64,000 bases of DNA, from assembly GCA_913055905.1 (NCBI GenBank), contig CAJXLB010000002.1:464464-528463 (forward strand), written 5' to 3'. The number at the start of each line of letters is the position of its first letter. Positions within the stretch are counted from its first letter, which is position 1. This document shows, piece by piece, positions 8,652 to 17,414 of this stretch. Made by a program: the position numbers and the translations under genes. The DNA is from an uncultured Winogradskyella sp. (GTDB taxonomy: Bacteria > Bacteroidota > Bacteroidia > Flavobacteriales > Flavobacteriaceae). The notes beneath the pieces were generated by a model. That model did not search any database, was not told the DNA's origin, and saw nothing but the letters and a program-made list of their open reading frames with translations.

Positions 8652-9329
8652 ATGAACAAAGTCATTCCAAAAGACGCACTAGTATTTTTAAAAGAACTTA
8701 AGGTCAATAACAATAGAGATTGGTTTAATGAACACAAAAGGGAATTTAAATCCATTGAGGCAGAAATAAAGGAAAGCTACAATTACCTTGGGCAACTACT
8801 TAACATGCACGATAAAATTGACAAGGTAAAACTTTTTAGGATTTATCGTGATGTTAGGTTTTCTAAGAATAAACTCCCATACAAGACTCATTTTGGAGGC
8901 TCCTTTCACCGTGTTAAGCCAGAATTACGTGGTGGTTATTACCTGCATATTCAGCCTAACGATGCGTCTTTTATAGGTATTGGGTTTTGGAATCCTGATA
9001 AAGAGGACCTCTTTAGAATCCGTAAAGAATTTGAAATGGATGATACAGAGATAAGGGAAATCCTCAATGACAAAACCTTTAAAACAGTCTGGGGAAATTT
9101 TGTAGGAGAGGAGTTAAAAACTGCTCCGAAGGGCTTTGATCGTAATCATGCTGCCATTGATTTGATAAGAAGAAAGCAATATATTTTTACCAAATCTTTT
9201 ACAGACGAAGTGGTGTTAGACCAAGATTTTATCCCAGCTGTTAATGAAGCTTTCGAAATTGCAAGGCCTTATCTGGATTTAATGAGCGACATTCTCACTA
9301 CAAATCTCAATGGAGAACCACTGGTTTAA
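8652..9329 (+). CDS. DUF2461 domain-containing protein
   Basis: A 225-aa cytosolic protein that fits the DUF2461/TIGR02453 family from end to end. Visible marks are the N-terminal FLKELKVNNNRDWFNEHK, the RIYRDVRFSKNKLPYKTHFGG block, GGYYLHIQP and the PKGFDRNHAAIDLIRRKQY segment. The family is widespread and its biochemical role is not established. The last four bases overlap the end of the convergent gene at 9326-9742. There is no indication of operon membership. Confidence 0.88.
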   Translation: MNKVIPKDALVFLKELKVNNNRDWFNEHKREFKSIEAEIKESYNYLGQLLNMHDKIDKVKLFRIYRDVRFSKNKLPYKTHFGGSFHRVKPELRGGYYLHIQPNDASFIGIGFWNPDKEDLFRIRKEFEMDDTEIREILNDKTFKTVWGNFVGEELKTAPKGFDRNHAAIDLIRRKQYIFTKSFTDEVVLDQDFIPAVNEAFEIARPYLDLMSDILTTNLNGEPLV

Positions 9330-9742
9330 ATAGCCTTGCGTAAATCCGGCTTGTCAAATACCTGAATACTACTGATTAACCTTTCCTTTACAATGTTCAT
9401 CATTCGTTTGTTTAAAGCGGAGGAATTTTCAATGTAAATCGCATATTCTTCAATGGTGAATTGACCAATAATCATGCCTTTTATAGAGTTTCTAAATTTC
9501 ATATCCTTATGGACCGCATGCTCTATGTACGATAAGCGCTTCGGTAAGGAAAGATCGTAAAACACATTTTTACGCTTAGCAATGTAATTCTTGAAAACTG
9601 CAATGAAGAGGTTGTGCTGCATTTTTATTATTGGGCGCAAGGTTGCATTTTGAAAACGCTCTTCATCACTCATAGAATCGTGGATTTTAGCAGATAAAAT
9701 TGTAGGTCTTGAAGCGAGTAGGTTTTTACATCGGTCTTCCAT
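9326..9742 (-). CDS. Hypothetical cytosolic protein
   Basis: A 138-aa protein starting MEDRCKNLLASRPTIL, without a signal peptide or membrane helix. It appears mostly helical, with a charged middle (KNYIAKRKNVFYDLSLP) and an ERFQNATLRPIIKMQHNLF segment. I do not recognise a named domain. The overall shape resembles short flavobacterial proteins sometimes given unrelated enzyme names in databases; I see no motif that would support such a name. Its stop overlaps the end of the DUF2461 gene. Confidence 0.7.
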   Translation of the reverse strand: MEDRCKNLLASRPTILSAKIHDSMSDEERFQNATLRPIIKMQHNLFIAVFKNYIAKRKNVFYDLSLPKRLSYIEHAVHKDMKFRNSIKGMIIGQFTIEEYAIYIENSSALNKRMMNIVKERLISSIQVFDKPDLRKAI

Positions 9743-9869
9743 GATAGTACGTTTTTAGATTAAGTCAGTTGAAAGGTAAACATTAACAATTGGCATAAGC
9801 CTAGAAGTAACATTTGTTGTAAACAGGGTTATCAACAACCTTAAATCATTGATTTAATAACTTAAAATT

Positions 9870-11114
9870 CTATTCAGAAACAGACAGCCCTAACTCGTAG
9901 ATTTCCAGGTTAAAGTAGCCCACGGAAGCCAGCACGTGGTCAAATATGTCTCCCATGATATACTCGTAATTTTGCCACCTTATATCGGCACTGAACGCAT
10001 AAATTTCCATAGGAATACCTTGAGGCGTTGGTTCTAATTGCCGCACCATAAGCGTCATGTCCTTATTGATTGCAGAATGGTTTTCTATATAGGTTTGTAG
10101 ATACTTTCTAAACACACCAAAATTGGTTAGGTTTCTACCGTTGATCAATTCTGATTTATCAATTTGATTGGCCTCATTGAATTGTTTGATTTCCTTGGAG
10201 CGTGTTTCTACGTAATTTGTAATTAACTGTATTTTTTTAAATCGCTCAATTTCTTCTTCGGTTAAAAAATGAATAGATGATGTTCTTATTATAACGGATC
10301 GTTTAATTCGCCGTCCACCAGAAGCCATCATACCTCTCCAGTTCTTAAATGAATCTGAAATTAGGGCATAGGTCGGTATCGTAGTAATGGTTTTATCCCA
10401 GTTTTGAACCTTAACGGTGGCTAGGGTAATTTCAATGACATTACCATCTGCTCCATATTTTTCAAAAGTAATCCAATCGCCAATGCGTACCATGTCATTT
10501 ATGGCTACTTGGATACTTGCCACGAAACCAAGGATGGTGTCCTTAAAAATCAACAATATAACGGCCGAAGCGGTACCGAGGGAAATGGCGAAATTATAGA
10601 ACGAAATACCAAAGACCACTGCAAAGGCACCATAAACACCCAGCAAGGTTGCAAAAATCATAAAAACCTGAGAGTAGCTATCCAAAGGTTTGTCTTTGTA
10701 CCTAGGTAAGGTTCTCAGATAGTCTTTTACGGAATTAAAAAAACTTCTAATAATGCGCAGTGTGAGGAGAATGGCAAAAACCTTCAAGGTTTTTTCTATC
10801 ACATTTTCTGTGGTGGGAAAATCAGAAAAAACATCGGGAACAAATTCAATAAGAATAATCAGTGGAATAATATGTGCTATATTCCTGGGTAACTTATTGT
10901 GTATTAATATATCATCGAAATTGGTTTTAGTACGTTCTGCAATACCCTCTGAAAAACGCCATAAGACGCGTTTTGTCACATAGTCAATAATAAAGGCAAT
11001 GAACAGTAGAGCAAGTAACAAAACCAACATGTTAATGTAGGTAGCTGTTTGCTCACCAACTCCTTTGTTAACAAGCATTTCAAAAACGTAGTGTTTAAAA
11101 TCCTTAGTTGTCAT
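9870..11114 (-). CDS. MscS-family mechanosensitive ion channel
   Basis: A 414-aa inner-membrane channel protein. Hydrophobic helices lie at about residues 24-47, 75-92, 108-126 and 146-172. The glycine/alanine-rich pore-lining helix equivalent follows (about 175-200), then the typical MscS beta domain entry with FVASIQVAINDMVRIGDWI and VIEITLATVKVQNWDKTITTIP. The length and long C-terminal domain are closer to the YbdG/MscM-type subfamily than to small MscS. Its role would be osmotic down-shock protection. The start overlaps the end of the upstream DUF3817 gene by 11 bases, so both are probably transcribed together. Confidence 0.9.
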   Translation of the reverse strand: MTTKDFKHYVFEMLVNKGVGEQTATYINMLVLLLALLFIAFIIDYVTKRVLWRFSEGIAERTKTNFDDILIHNKLPRNIAHIIPLIILIEFVPDVFSDFPTTENVIEKTLKVFAILLTLRIIRSFFNSVKDYLRTLPRYKDKPLDSYSQVFMIFATLLGVYGAFAVVFGISFYNFAISLGTASAVILLIFKDTILGFVASIQVAINDMVRIGDWITFEKYGADGNVIEITLATVKVQNWDKTITTIPTYALISDSFKNWRGMMASGGRRIKRSVIIRTSSIHFLTEEEIERFKKIQLITNYVETRSKEIKQFNEANQIDKSELINGRNLTNFGVFRKYLQTYIENHSAINKDMTLMVRQLEPTPQGIPMEIYAFSADIRWQNYEYIMGDIFDHVLASVGYFNLEIYELGLSVSE

Positions 11115-11394
11115 GTTTTAAATATTTTTTATCAATGTAAAAGGTACCAAAAGGAATTATGGCAGCCAATAAAACAATGTACAATGTTCTCTTGGACCAT
11201 TTAAAGTCATTCCAAAACCAAATGGCCATAACGATGTAAGCAATAAATAATAGACCATGAGGCATCCCTAAAAGTTTTACATACTGCGGATCTCCATAGA
11301 AGTATTTTAATGGAACCGCCACAAACAATAACAATATATATGAAAGGCCTTCTAAAAAAGCGACAACTCTAAAAATATTTAATGTTTTTGTCAT
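11104..11394 (-). CDS. DUF3817 family small membrane protein
   Basis: A 96-aa protein with three hydrophobic helices (about residues 7-28, 43-62 and 70-88), fitting the DUF3817 family (sometimes called YdzA-like). The motif FLEGLSYILLL followed by GMPHGLLFIAYIV is characteristic, with the Glu and His embedded near the membrane. Function is unknown. It is the first gene of a two-gene unit with the MscS channel. Confidence 0.85.
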   Translation of the reverse strand: MTKTLNIFRVVAFLEGLSYILLLFVAVPLKYFYGDPQYVKLLGMPHGLLFIAYIVMAIWFWNDFKWSKRTLYIVLLAAIIPFGTFYIDKKYLKHDN

Positions 11395-11522
11395 ATAAAT
11401 TTTTTTGCAAAATTAGTTGAAGAATAAACGTAAGCACTACATTTTAACAGCTTTTAAGAACCTCAAAAGATTTATATTGATTGAATTAATAGTATCTTAG
11501 ACCCACAAATTCACAAGCCACT

Positions 11523-11975
11523 ATGCGTTACGTTATTTTTTTACTCCTTTTAACCATAACATCAGTTGGAATTGGCCAAAGTAGGCTAGATAAGTTTGAG
11601 CCTACATATCAGAAGTCTAAATCTCTGGTTATGGCCAAAAACTATACTGTGAACTTCACTATGGTCTATGATAACAGTAGAAGAGAACAAATAAATTCCA
11701 ATACTAATTCTATAAGTATCAATCAGTTTAATTCCTCAGGAAGATTAGCTTCATTTTCAAATCGTGGAATCATTTTCGATTTTAATGGAGCTATTAGTAA
11801 TTACAAAGTTAACTTTGATGACAATAGAAAATTAATCAATATATCCTACGACCTTATCAACAACGGCAAAAGTAAGTTCATTGAGTTAGCAATAAAACCT
11901 AGTGGTAATGTAATTTTGTTGTTGAAAAAGGATTCTGGAAAATCTACCTCTTGGATAGGAAATTTGGCTGACTAG
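11523..11975 (+). CDS. Secreted DUF4251-like protein (paralogue 1 of 3)
   Basis: A 150-aa exported protein with a signal peptide ending near residue 18 (TSVGIGQ). The body fits the DUF4251 pattern: an N-terminal helix with KSKSLVMAKNYTVNF, then beta strands including GAISNYKVNFDDNRKLINISYDL and a final IWIGNL-like strand (SWIGNLAD). It is the most divergent of three tandem genes. It shares the ISNYK strand and the overall length with the two downstream copies, but lacks their conserved Cys pair. It is probably periplasmic or outer-membrane associated; function unknown. Confidence 0.65.
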   Translation: MRYVIFLLLLTITSVGIGQSRLDKFEPTYQKSKSLVMAKNYTVNFTMVYDNSRREQINSNTNSISINQFNSSGRLASFSNRGIIFDFNGAISNYKVNFDDNRKLINISYDLINNGKSKFIELAIKPSGNVILLLKKDSGKSTSWIGNLAD

Positions 11976-12048
11976 GGTAACGTGTCTACTTTCAATGATT
12001 TGGCACTATATTTGAAGTGTCTTGAGTAAGAACAAAACAAATATGGTT

Positions 12049-12546
12049 ATGAAAAAACTATATTTACTTTCGATTGTTTTTTTGGCATTTACGACCACCA
12101 ATGCCCAAAAAAATGAACTATCGAATAAAGAAGCAAAGAACTTACAGCAAGAAAAGTGCTTTAATGCCTCAAAATCAATGTTGCTCTCTAAACGTTACAA
12201 ATTTTCTGTACAAGATTTTGTCAATGGCCACTCCATTCCAGGTAACATAACCATTAATGGCAGCACCGCTTTTATTAACATGCGCGATTGGCCAATGCAG
12301 TTCAGTTCAAAAGGATATGGTGGTAAAAATCTCGCATTGTATTACAAAAGCGACATAACTGATTATAAATTTAAAATCAATGAAATAGAACAAAAGTTCG
12401 ATTTGGAGTTCGTAACCAATTTTGATGGTGAGCGCATACAATTCAGTTTTGATATAGACGCGTGTAGTGTGGCATATGTTGCGGTGCAATCCGATAGAAG
12501 AGTAGATGGAGGACCAATAGGTGGTTTTATTAGGCCGCTAGACTAG
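12049..12546 (+). CDS. Secreted DUF4251-like protein (paralogue 2 of 3)
   Basis: The signal peptide starts at MKKLYLLSIVF and ends at TTNAQ. I chose the ATG at 12049; an ATG at 12043 and a TTG at 12022 are also in frame but put extra residues before the signal peptide. The mature part has CFNASKSMLLSKRYKF, a GYGGKN turn, DITDYKFKI and FDIDACSVAYVAVQSDRR, ending in GGFIRPLD. It is clearly homologous to the next gene along its whole length. Two cysteines (one N-terminal, one in DAC) are shared and could form a disulfide. A TATATTTG box at 12007-12014 may be its -7 promoter element. Confidence 0.75.
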   Translation: MKKLYLLSIVFLAFTTTNAQKNELSNKEAKNLQQEKCFNASKSMLLSKRYKFSVQDFVNGHSIPGNITINGSTAFINMRDWPMQFSSKGYGGKNLALYYKSDITDYKFKINEIEQKFDLEFVTNFDGERIQFSFDIDACSVAYVAVQSDRRVDGGPIGGFIRPLD

Positions 12547-12581
12547 ATAAAACTGCAGAGAAAATTTAAAAATAAAAAAAG

Positions 12582-13079
12582 ATGAAAAGAGGTATTGTAT
12601 TAGTAATGGCTTTACTCACTATTTCGGCTGGGTTAGCACAGGAAGAAAAACCAACCAAGAGAGAATTAAAGGATTCTTTGAAGGACAAATGTTTCGACAT
12701 TTCAAGGTCCATGCTATTGTCCAAACGCTTTAAATTTACAGCTTCATTAATGAATACCGACAATAATGTTGTATGGCATGGTATTTTGCTCAATGGAGAT
12801 TATGCTGAAATCGATCTACCATTTATGGGCCAAGAGTTCACTGGGTCAGGTTATGGCGCTAGGAATACGAGCATCTCCTTTAAGGGCGAGATTTCAAACT
12901 ATAAGCTAAAGATTAATCAGAAAAAGAAAAAGTTTCAACTTGGGTTTACAACTAAACTTGATGGAGAGCGTATAAAATATAGCTTTGATGTCGATGCCTG
13001 CGGCTTTGCCTACGTCAATGTGCAGTCAGATAAAAGATCTTATGTTATTTTTGATGGACCGATAAGACCATTGCAATAG
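12582..13079 (+). CDS. Secreted DUF4251-like protein (paralogue 3 of 3)
   Basis: A 165-aa protein with signal peptide MKRGIVLVMALLTISAGLAQ. It matches the preceding gene strand by strand: CFDISRSMLLSKRFKFT, GYGARNTSISFKGEISNYKLKI, DGERIKYSFDVDACGFAYVNVQSDKR and a final GPIRPLQ. It has the same two cysteines. The spacing is 35 bp from the upstream copy and 6 bp to the amine-oxidase gene, so the three genes from 12049 to 14366 may form one transcript. Function unknown; a small beta-barrel periplasmic fold is inferred from the family. Confidence 0.75.
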   Translation: MKRGIVLVMALLTISAGLAQEEKPTKRELKDSLKDKCFDISRSMLLSKRFKFTASLMNTDNNVVWHGILLNGDYAEIDLPFMGQEFTGSGYGARNTSISFKGEISNYKLKINQKKKKFQLGFTTKLDGERIKYSFDVDACGFAYVNVQSDKRSYVIFDGPIRPLQ

Positions 13080-13085
13080 ATATAA

Positions 13086-14366
13086 ATGCAGAAAAAAGAC
13101 TATAAAATCCATATTGTCGGAGCTGGAATTAGCGGTCTAGTAGCAGCTAAAACACTAGAAGAATCTGGCTACAGTCCTGTTATTTTAGAAAGCTCTGATA
13201 GAGTAGGAGGCCGCGTAAAAACTGATATTGTAAATGGCTATCAATTAGATCAGGGATTTCAGGTATTGTTAGATGCGTATCCGCAAGCTCAAAAACACTT
13301 GGACTTTAGAAAACTGGAATTACAGCGTTTCCTTCCAGGTGCACTTATTTATAATAATGGAAAAGAGTTTACAATTGGCGACCCATTAAGGCATCTGGGC
13401 TTTTTATGGCATACCATATTTGCACCAGTTGGTTCAATATCAGACAAGTTGAAGATTTTTAAACTCAACAGAAAACTCAAAAACAAATCCATAGAATCTA
13501 TTTTTGAATCAGAATCTAAAACCACGCTTCAGTATTTAAGGGATTTCGGTTTTTCACAAAGAATAATCGAGCGCTTCTTTAGACCATTTTTTTCAGGAAT
13601 ATTTCTTGAGCCCAATTTAGAAACGTCTAGTAGAATGTTTGAGTTTGTGTATAAAATGTTTGGAGACGGATTGGCTACTTTACCTAAAGCTGGTATTGGT
13701 GAAATTTCAAATCAATTAAAATCACAGTTGCAACACACTGAAATTCGTTACAACTGTAAAGTAAAACAAGTAGAAGACCGTTTCATTGTCTTAGAAAATG
13801 ACGAGAAAATAGAAACGCATTTTAGTATCATTGCAACACCTGGCGACCATTTAGTGCCCAATTTAAATAATCAAAAGACTGCGTGGCGCTCGTGTTACAA
13901 TCTGTATTTTGAAACCAAGGCACAAAGCATTAAAAAACCTTTAATAGGCCTAATTACAGATAAAAATGCTCTGATCAATAACATATTCTTTACCACTACT
14001 TTAGAAACTTCAAAAAAAGGTGCAAATTACTTACTATCGGTTACCGTTGTAAAACAAACCGATTTGCCAGAGGACAGCCTTATTGAAAGTGTTAAACAGG
14101 AGCTTAAAACGTATTGTAATATTTCAGATGCAAAATTCATAAAATTATACCACATACCACGAGCCCTGCCCAACATACAAGAGTTACAGGGAGATATTTC
14201 ACCTACAGAGACGCAATTAAAACCTACCATTTATTTAGCTGGTGACTATCTTCTCAATGGATCCCTAAACGCAGCAATGCTTTCAGGAGAACGCGCAGCT
14301 CAAGGTGTTATTATGAGCCTAGAGGATGGTCTTATAGTTGATGAATTAACTTCGGAATATATTTAA
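13086..14366 (+). CDS. FAD-dependent amine-oxidase/phytoene-desaturase-type oxidoreductase
   Basis: A 426-aa flavoprotein. The N-terminal dinucleotide motif is [12 protein letters not shown] (about residues 10-21), then [13 protein letters not shown], the family hallmark of NAD(P)/FAD amine oxidoreductases. [17 protein letters not shown] follows, as in protoporphyrinogen-oxidase-like members. The C-terminal FAD contact is [24 protein letters not shown]. No membrane anchor is seen. The substrate cannot be inferred; haem, carotenoid or amine substrates are all possible for the superfamily. It follows the DUF4251-like genes by 6 bp. Confidence 0.85.
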   Translation: MQKKDYKIHIVGAGISGLVAAKTLEESGYSPVILESSDRVGGRVKTDIVNGYQLDQGFQVLLDAYPQAQKHLDFRKLELQRFLPGALIYNNGKEFTIGDPLRHLGFLWHTIFAPVGSISDKLKIFKLNRKLKNKSIESIFESESKTTLQYLRDFGFSQRIIERFFRPFFSGIFLEPNLETSSRMFEFVYKMFGDGLATLPKAGIGEISNQLKSQLQHTEIRYNCKVKQVEDRFIVLENDEKIETHFSIIATPGDHLVPNLNNQKTAWRSCYNLYFETKAQSIKKPLIGLITDKNALINNIFFTTTLETSKKGANYLLSVTVVKQTDLPEDSLIESVKQELKTYCNISDAKFIKLYHIPRALPNIQELQGDISPTETQLKPTIYLAGDYLLNGSLNAAMLSGERAAQGVIMSLEDGLIVDELTSEYI

Positions 14367-14410
14367 GACCAATATTCCGAATCATTCAAAGCACCTATGA
14401 ATTGTTAAAG

Positions 14411-14440
14411 CGTCTGGTTGAGACGTTAAGTTTTCTTAAT
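14411..14440 (+). terminator. Possible weak terminator after the oxidoreductase gene
   Basis: CGTCT (14411-14415) pairs with AGACG (14421-14425) around GGTTG, followed by TTAAGTTTTCTT. The stem is short, so this is only a candidate. Confidence 0.35.
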
Positions 14441-14466
14441 TACTTGAATTCACGGTTGTTATCCTG

Positions 14467-14486
14467 TATCTTTTAAATAAAAGATA
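14467..14486 (+). promoter_or_regulatory. Perfect palindrome directly before the fasciclin gene start
   Basis: TATCTTTTA (14467-14475) is mirrored exactly by TAAAAGATA (14478-14486) with two bases between them, ending only 4 bp before the ATG at 14491. As DNA it is a possible operator. As RNA it would place a hairpin over the ribosome-landing region. Confidence 0.45.
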
Positions 14487-14490
14487 TATC

Positions 14491-15081
14491 ATGAAAAAAG
14501 TACTATTTATTTTATTAATAACAAGTTTAGCTCTGTGCTGTAAAAATAACACCAAATCTACAGACAGTAGGGATGCTTACAGGGAAATGGAATCGGTAAG
14601 TAGCGCGGTGGAAGTCGCACCTTCTATTTTTCAGCTCATAGAGCAGCAATCATCATTTAATAATCTATTTAAATTATCCAAACAGGCACAACTGGTTCCT
14701 GAAATTCAGAATTTAGAGAATGTAACTTTTTTTGCACCGACCAATGCTGCCATAAATAAATTATCCGATGAAGCGTACGCAGATTTAAGGTTACCTCAAA
14801 ACTTAGAAAAACTTCAGGCCATTTTAACCTATCATATTGTCGAAGGCACCATGGATAGCGAGTTTTTAATCAGTACGATCAAAGCTAATAACAACCAACC
14901 TTATAGGTTACAGACCCTTCAAGGTGGCTACATCTCGTTGACCTTAGAGAATGGAGCATTAGTTATCACTGACGAAAATGCAGATAGGTCTGTGATTTCC
15001 AAAAAAGACATCAAGGCTTCCAACGGCATCATGCACGGTATAGATACGATTCTCAGGCCAGTGAATATGAAACAGTATTAA
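14491..15081 (+). CDS. Fasciclin (FAS1) domain lipoprotein
   Basis: A 196-aa lipoprotein: the signal sequence ends at the lipobox SLALCC (Cys16 or 17). The single FAS1 domain spans about residues 45-195 and shows both conserved blocks: VTFFAPTNAAINKLSDEAY (H1-like) and ILTYHIVEG, ending in NGIMHGIDTILRP (H2-like). FAS1 domains mediate adhesion or protein contacts at the cell surface. The ATG is preceded closely by a 20-bp palindrome. The gene is convergent with the M23 peptidase. Confidence 0.88.
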   Translation: MKKVLFILLITSLALCCKNNTKSTDSRDAYREMESVSSAVEVAPSIFQLIEQQSSFNNLFKLSKQAQLVPEIQNLENVTFFAPTNAAINKLSDEAYADLRLPQNLEKLQAILTYHIVEGTMDSEFLISTIKANNNQPYRLQTLQGGYISLTLENGALVITDENADRSVISKKDIKASNGIMHGIDTILRPVNMKQY

Positions 15082-15140
15082 AAGGCGTCTAATCTGAATT
15101 AACCCTGCTATTTTTTAACCATAAAATGAATTGAGGCAGT

Positions 15141-16073
15141 CTAAGGTTCAATAATCAACTTTTGGCCAATACGTAAAGTCGCATTACGTCTAATGGAATT
15201 GCTTTGGCAAATAGAAGCAATCGTAACATTATTCCGTTTTGAAATTCTAGAAAGCGTATCGCCGCGTTTCACAATATAAATTTTTCGTTGTGCTTCCGCA
15301 GCGGCTATGGCTTCCTCCTTTGTAGTATGTACGGCCAATTTACTCTGTCTTCTGGCGCTGTGATAAGCTGGTCTAGTCCATTTTTTTGTGACCCAAATTT
15401 CTTGTGACCGCACGGCATTGGATTCAGAAAAATCGAACAAATATTCTGGATGGATGTAATGTCCATTAAAACTTGTGACCAAATGCAAATGACTACCAAA
15501 AGAGCGACCAGTATTACCACCTTTTCCTATATATTGTCCTTTTGCCACGGTGTCGTTTACCTTTACTCCAATTTTAGATAAATGAGCATAAGTTGTCTCT
15601 AGGCCATTAAAATGCCTCACCACAACAGCTCTACCATGTCCACCATTATATTGCGCAAATCTAACGATACCACTTAAAATGGCAAATACAGAATCTCCAG
15701 TAACTAAGTCTATATCTATGCCCTTATGTGGTCTGCCTCTTCGCCAACCATATCTGGATGTTATCACTTTTTCACGATTTACGGGCGAATGAAACGTAGA
15801 ATCTTTGAAATTAATCTGGAAGGGAAAAGAAGTTCCAGTATCGTCTTTATAGGGGTTATAAACAGTTGTATCCCAGTACTTGGCTTTGATATCTATAGCT
15901 TCTTTGCTTTTTGTGCTTGAAACTAAGGGAATTTCTATTTCTTGAGGCGCTATGTTTGGTTTTAAAATAGTAGAAGGGACCATAATTTTGATAGGCTCCG
16001 TCGCTTCATCCGACTGTGCAAACGAACTGATTATCCCTATAAATAAAGCCCCAACAAAGAGGATATATTTCAT
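15141..16073 (-). CDS. M23-family metallopeptidase with C-terminal LysM domain
   Basis: Periplasmic peptidoglycan endopeptidase or amidase activator. The start was set at the MKYILFVGALF methionine (16073), because the signal peptide begins there and ends at SFAQ; an in-frame ATG at 16094 adds seven residues. The M23 domain carries SRYGWRRGRPHKGIDID (first His and Asp zinc ligands) and GSHLHL (HxH). The C-terminal LysM is IYIVKRGDTLSRISKRN to RIGQKLIIEP. The zinc ligands are intact, so it is probably a true hydrolase rather than a NlpD-type activator. Likely role: cell-wall remodelling. Confidence 0.9.
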   Translation of the reverse strand: MKYILFVGALFIGIISSFAQSDEATEPIKIMVPSTILKPNIAPQEIEIPLVSSTKSKEAIDIKAKYWDTTVYNPYKDDTGTSFPFQINFKDSTFHSPVNREKVITSRYGWRRGRPHKGIDIDLVTGDSVFAILSGIVRFAQYNGGHGRAVVVRHFNGLETTYAHLSKIGVKVNDTVAKGQYIGKGGNTGRSFGSHLHLVTSFNGHYIHPEYLFDFSESNAVRSQEIWVTKKWTRPAYHSARRQSKLAVHTTKEEAIAAAEAQRKIYIVKRGDTLSRISKRNNVTIASICQSNSIRRNATLRIGQKLIIEP

Positions 16074-16277
16074 ATGTGCTATTAATCTAAACATGAAATC
16101 AACGCGAAATTAAATCAAATATTATTTTACACAAATCACTTTAACAACATCACAAGAATTAAAAAACAACTTGAAACCAGCGTTTGCTAGGTTATCAGAA
16201 AAATATTATCTAATTTTAACATAACCTTATCAGCTGAAATCACCTAGATTTTTGTTATCCCTAATTTACCACCTATT

Positions 16278-16303
16278 TCAATAGCCCAATTTAGCTCTAT
16301 TGA
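16278..16303. promoter_or_regulatory. Short inverted repeat upstream of the cyclase cluster
   Basis: TCAATAG (16278-16284) and CTATTGA (16297-16303) form a 7-bp dyad with a 12-bp spacer in the 267-bp region before the gene at 16362. A TAATTTTG box (16340-16347) resembling TAnnTTTG lies 14 bp before that ATG. Both are suggestive only. Confidence 0.3.
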
Positions 16304-16361
16304 GCACTATCCTATCTAATGTTTATGTAATGTGCCTATTAATTTTGATATGATAAGTTAG

Positions 16362-16862
16362 ATGGAATTAAGTGTATCTAGAGTCCAAGATGAGATTACA
16401 GATGAAGACCTTTCATATGTTCTAAAAAATCCATGGAAATTTTCAATCTATGAATGGAAGCTTTACAATATTCACAATGAAAAAACGGCATTTGACACTT
16501 TGATGGAGCAGTTTAAATTATCTCGAAATGGCGGATTTAGTAAAGTATTTAGGACCGCAGATAATTTACCATTGCTTATACTCATGGCAGTTAAAATTAG
16601 TGAAACGGCATTACACTGTTATTTAGTGGCCAGTAAGCATATGGAAGAGAATAACCAAGCTTTAAAGGTAACTTTTGAAATGCGAAAAATTTTGGAAGAG
16701 CAATCTTGTAATTATGAGGGCTGCAAGCTTGTGGTGTACTCTCAATCTAGGGAGACAGAGAAACAAATGTCTTGGCTGCGTTTTATTGGATTAAAATATA
16801 AGCCAGAAGGCAATTTGGGTGACGCCAAATATTTTGAATATGAATCAAGGGAAAACGTCTGA
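16362..16862 (+). CDS. Uncharacterised protein, possibly GNAT-like
   Basis: A 166-aa cytosolic protein without signal peptide. The order of a central hydrophobic strand (DNLPLLILMAVKIS), a helix (QALKVTFEMRKILEEQ) and a closing KQMSWLRFIGLKYKPEG recalls the end of GNAT acetyltransferases, where a helix precedes a GF-type strand. The acetyl-CoA pyrophosphate loop is not evident, so the assignment is weak. It precedes the unknown beta-rich protein by 89 bp and the adenylate cyclase by about 550 bp on the same strand, and may belong to that unit. Confidence 0.5.
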   Translation: MELSVSRVQDEITDEDLSYVLKNPWKFSIYEWKLYNIHNEKTAFDTLMEQFKLSRNGGFSKVFRTADNLPLLILMAVKISETALHCYLVASKHMEENNQALKVTFEMRKILEEQSCNYEGCKLVVYSQSRETEKQMSWLRFIGLKYKPEGNLGDAKYFEYESRENV

Positions 16863-16951
16863 AAATTTAGATTAGCTATTTTGATTGAATCGTAGTATCT
16901 GTAACCAAAAAAATAAATCAATAAATAATTTTAACTTAAAACACACTAATT

Positions 16952-17386
16952 ATGGGCGGAGGAAAACCAGGTAACACAGTCATTACATTAACTGTTGATA
17001 CAGAAAACATTCAAAACAACGAACAAAGCATTAAGGACAATGTTGTTTTTTCGGACAATCAAAGTGACCCAGCTGAAAACCCAGGGCATCCAGAAACTTA
17101 TGTATCAACGGTTATCAAGGGTTCAACATGTACTTGGCAAGGGGCTGCAAAAAATAAAAGAGATAAAGTAAACATTACCTTAGTAGCAAAAAAGCCTGTA
17201 GGAGGTGGCGCAGATATTTTAGAAGAAATCACTTTAGGAGATCCAATAAATGACCCTAAAGTAACAGCTACTGTAAAAAACGCGGATATTAACGATCCTG
17301 AGTCTTACAACGTTAGTTTCATAATAAACGATAATACAAATCAGGTTTATACAGTAGATCCAAAACTACAAATTAGAAAAAGCTAG
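16952..17386 (+). CDS. Uncharacterised beta-rich cytosolic protein beside adenylate cyclase
   Basis: A 144-aa protein beginning MGGGKPGNTVITLTVD; no signal peptide, no membrane helix, few hydrophobic clusters. Alternating strand-like segments (NTVITLTVD, ETYVSTVIKGSTCTW, KVNITLVAKK, VTATVKN, YNVSFIIND, QVYTVDPKLQIRKS) suggest an immunoglobulin-like or jelly-roll beta sandwich. I recognise no family. It lies 28 bp before the adenylate cyclase, so cotranscription is likely and a functional link, perhaps as partner or effector, is plausible but unproven. Confidence 0.6.
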   Translation: MGGGKPGNTVITLTVDTENIQNNEQSIKDNVVFSDNQSDPAENPGHPETYVSTVIKGSTCTWQGAAKNKRDKVNITLVAKKPVGGGADILEEITLGDPINDPKVTATVKNADINDPESYNVSFIINDNTNQVYTVDPKLQIRKS

Positions 17387-17414
17387 TAAATTATATATTT
17401 ATTCAGAACAACAG

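Noticed and set aside
9826-9838. DnaA-box-like TTATCAACA and small inverted repeat TTGTTG/CAACAA
   Set aside because: A single, imperfect site in a short intergenic region without other origin features.
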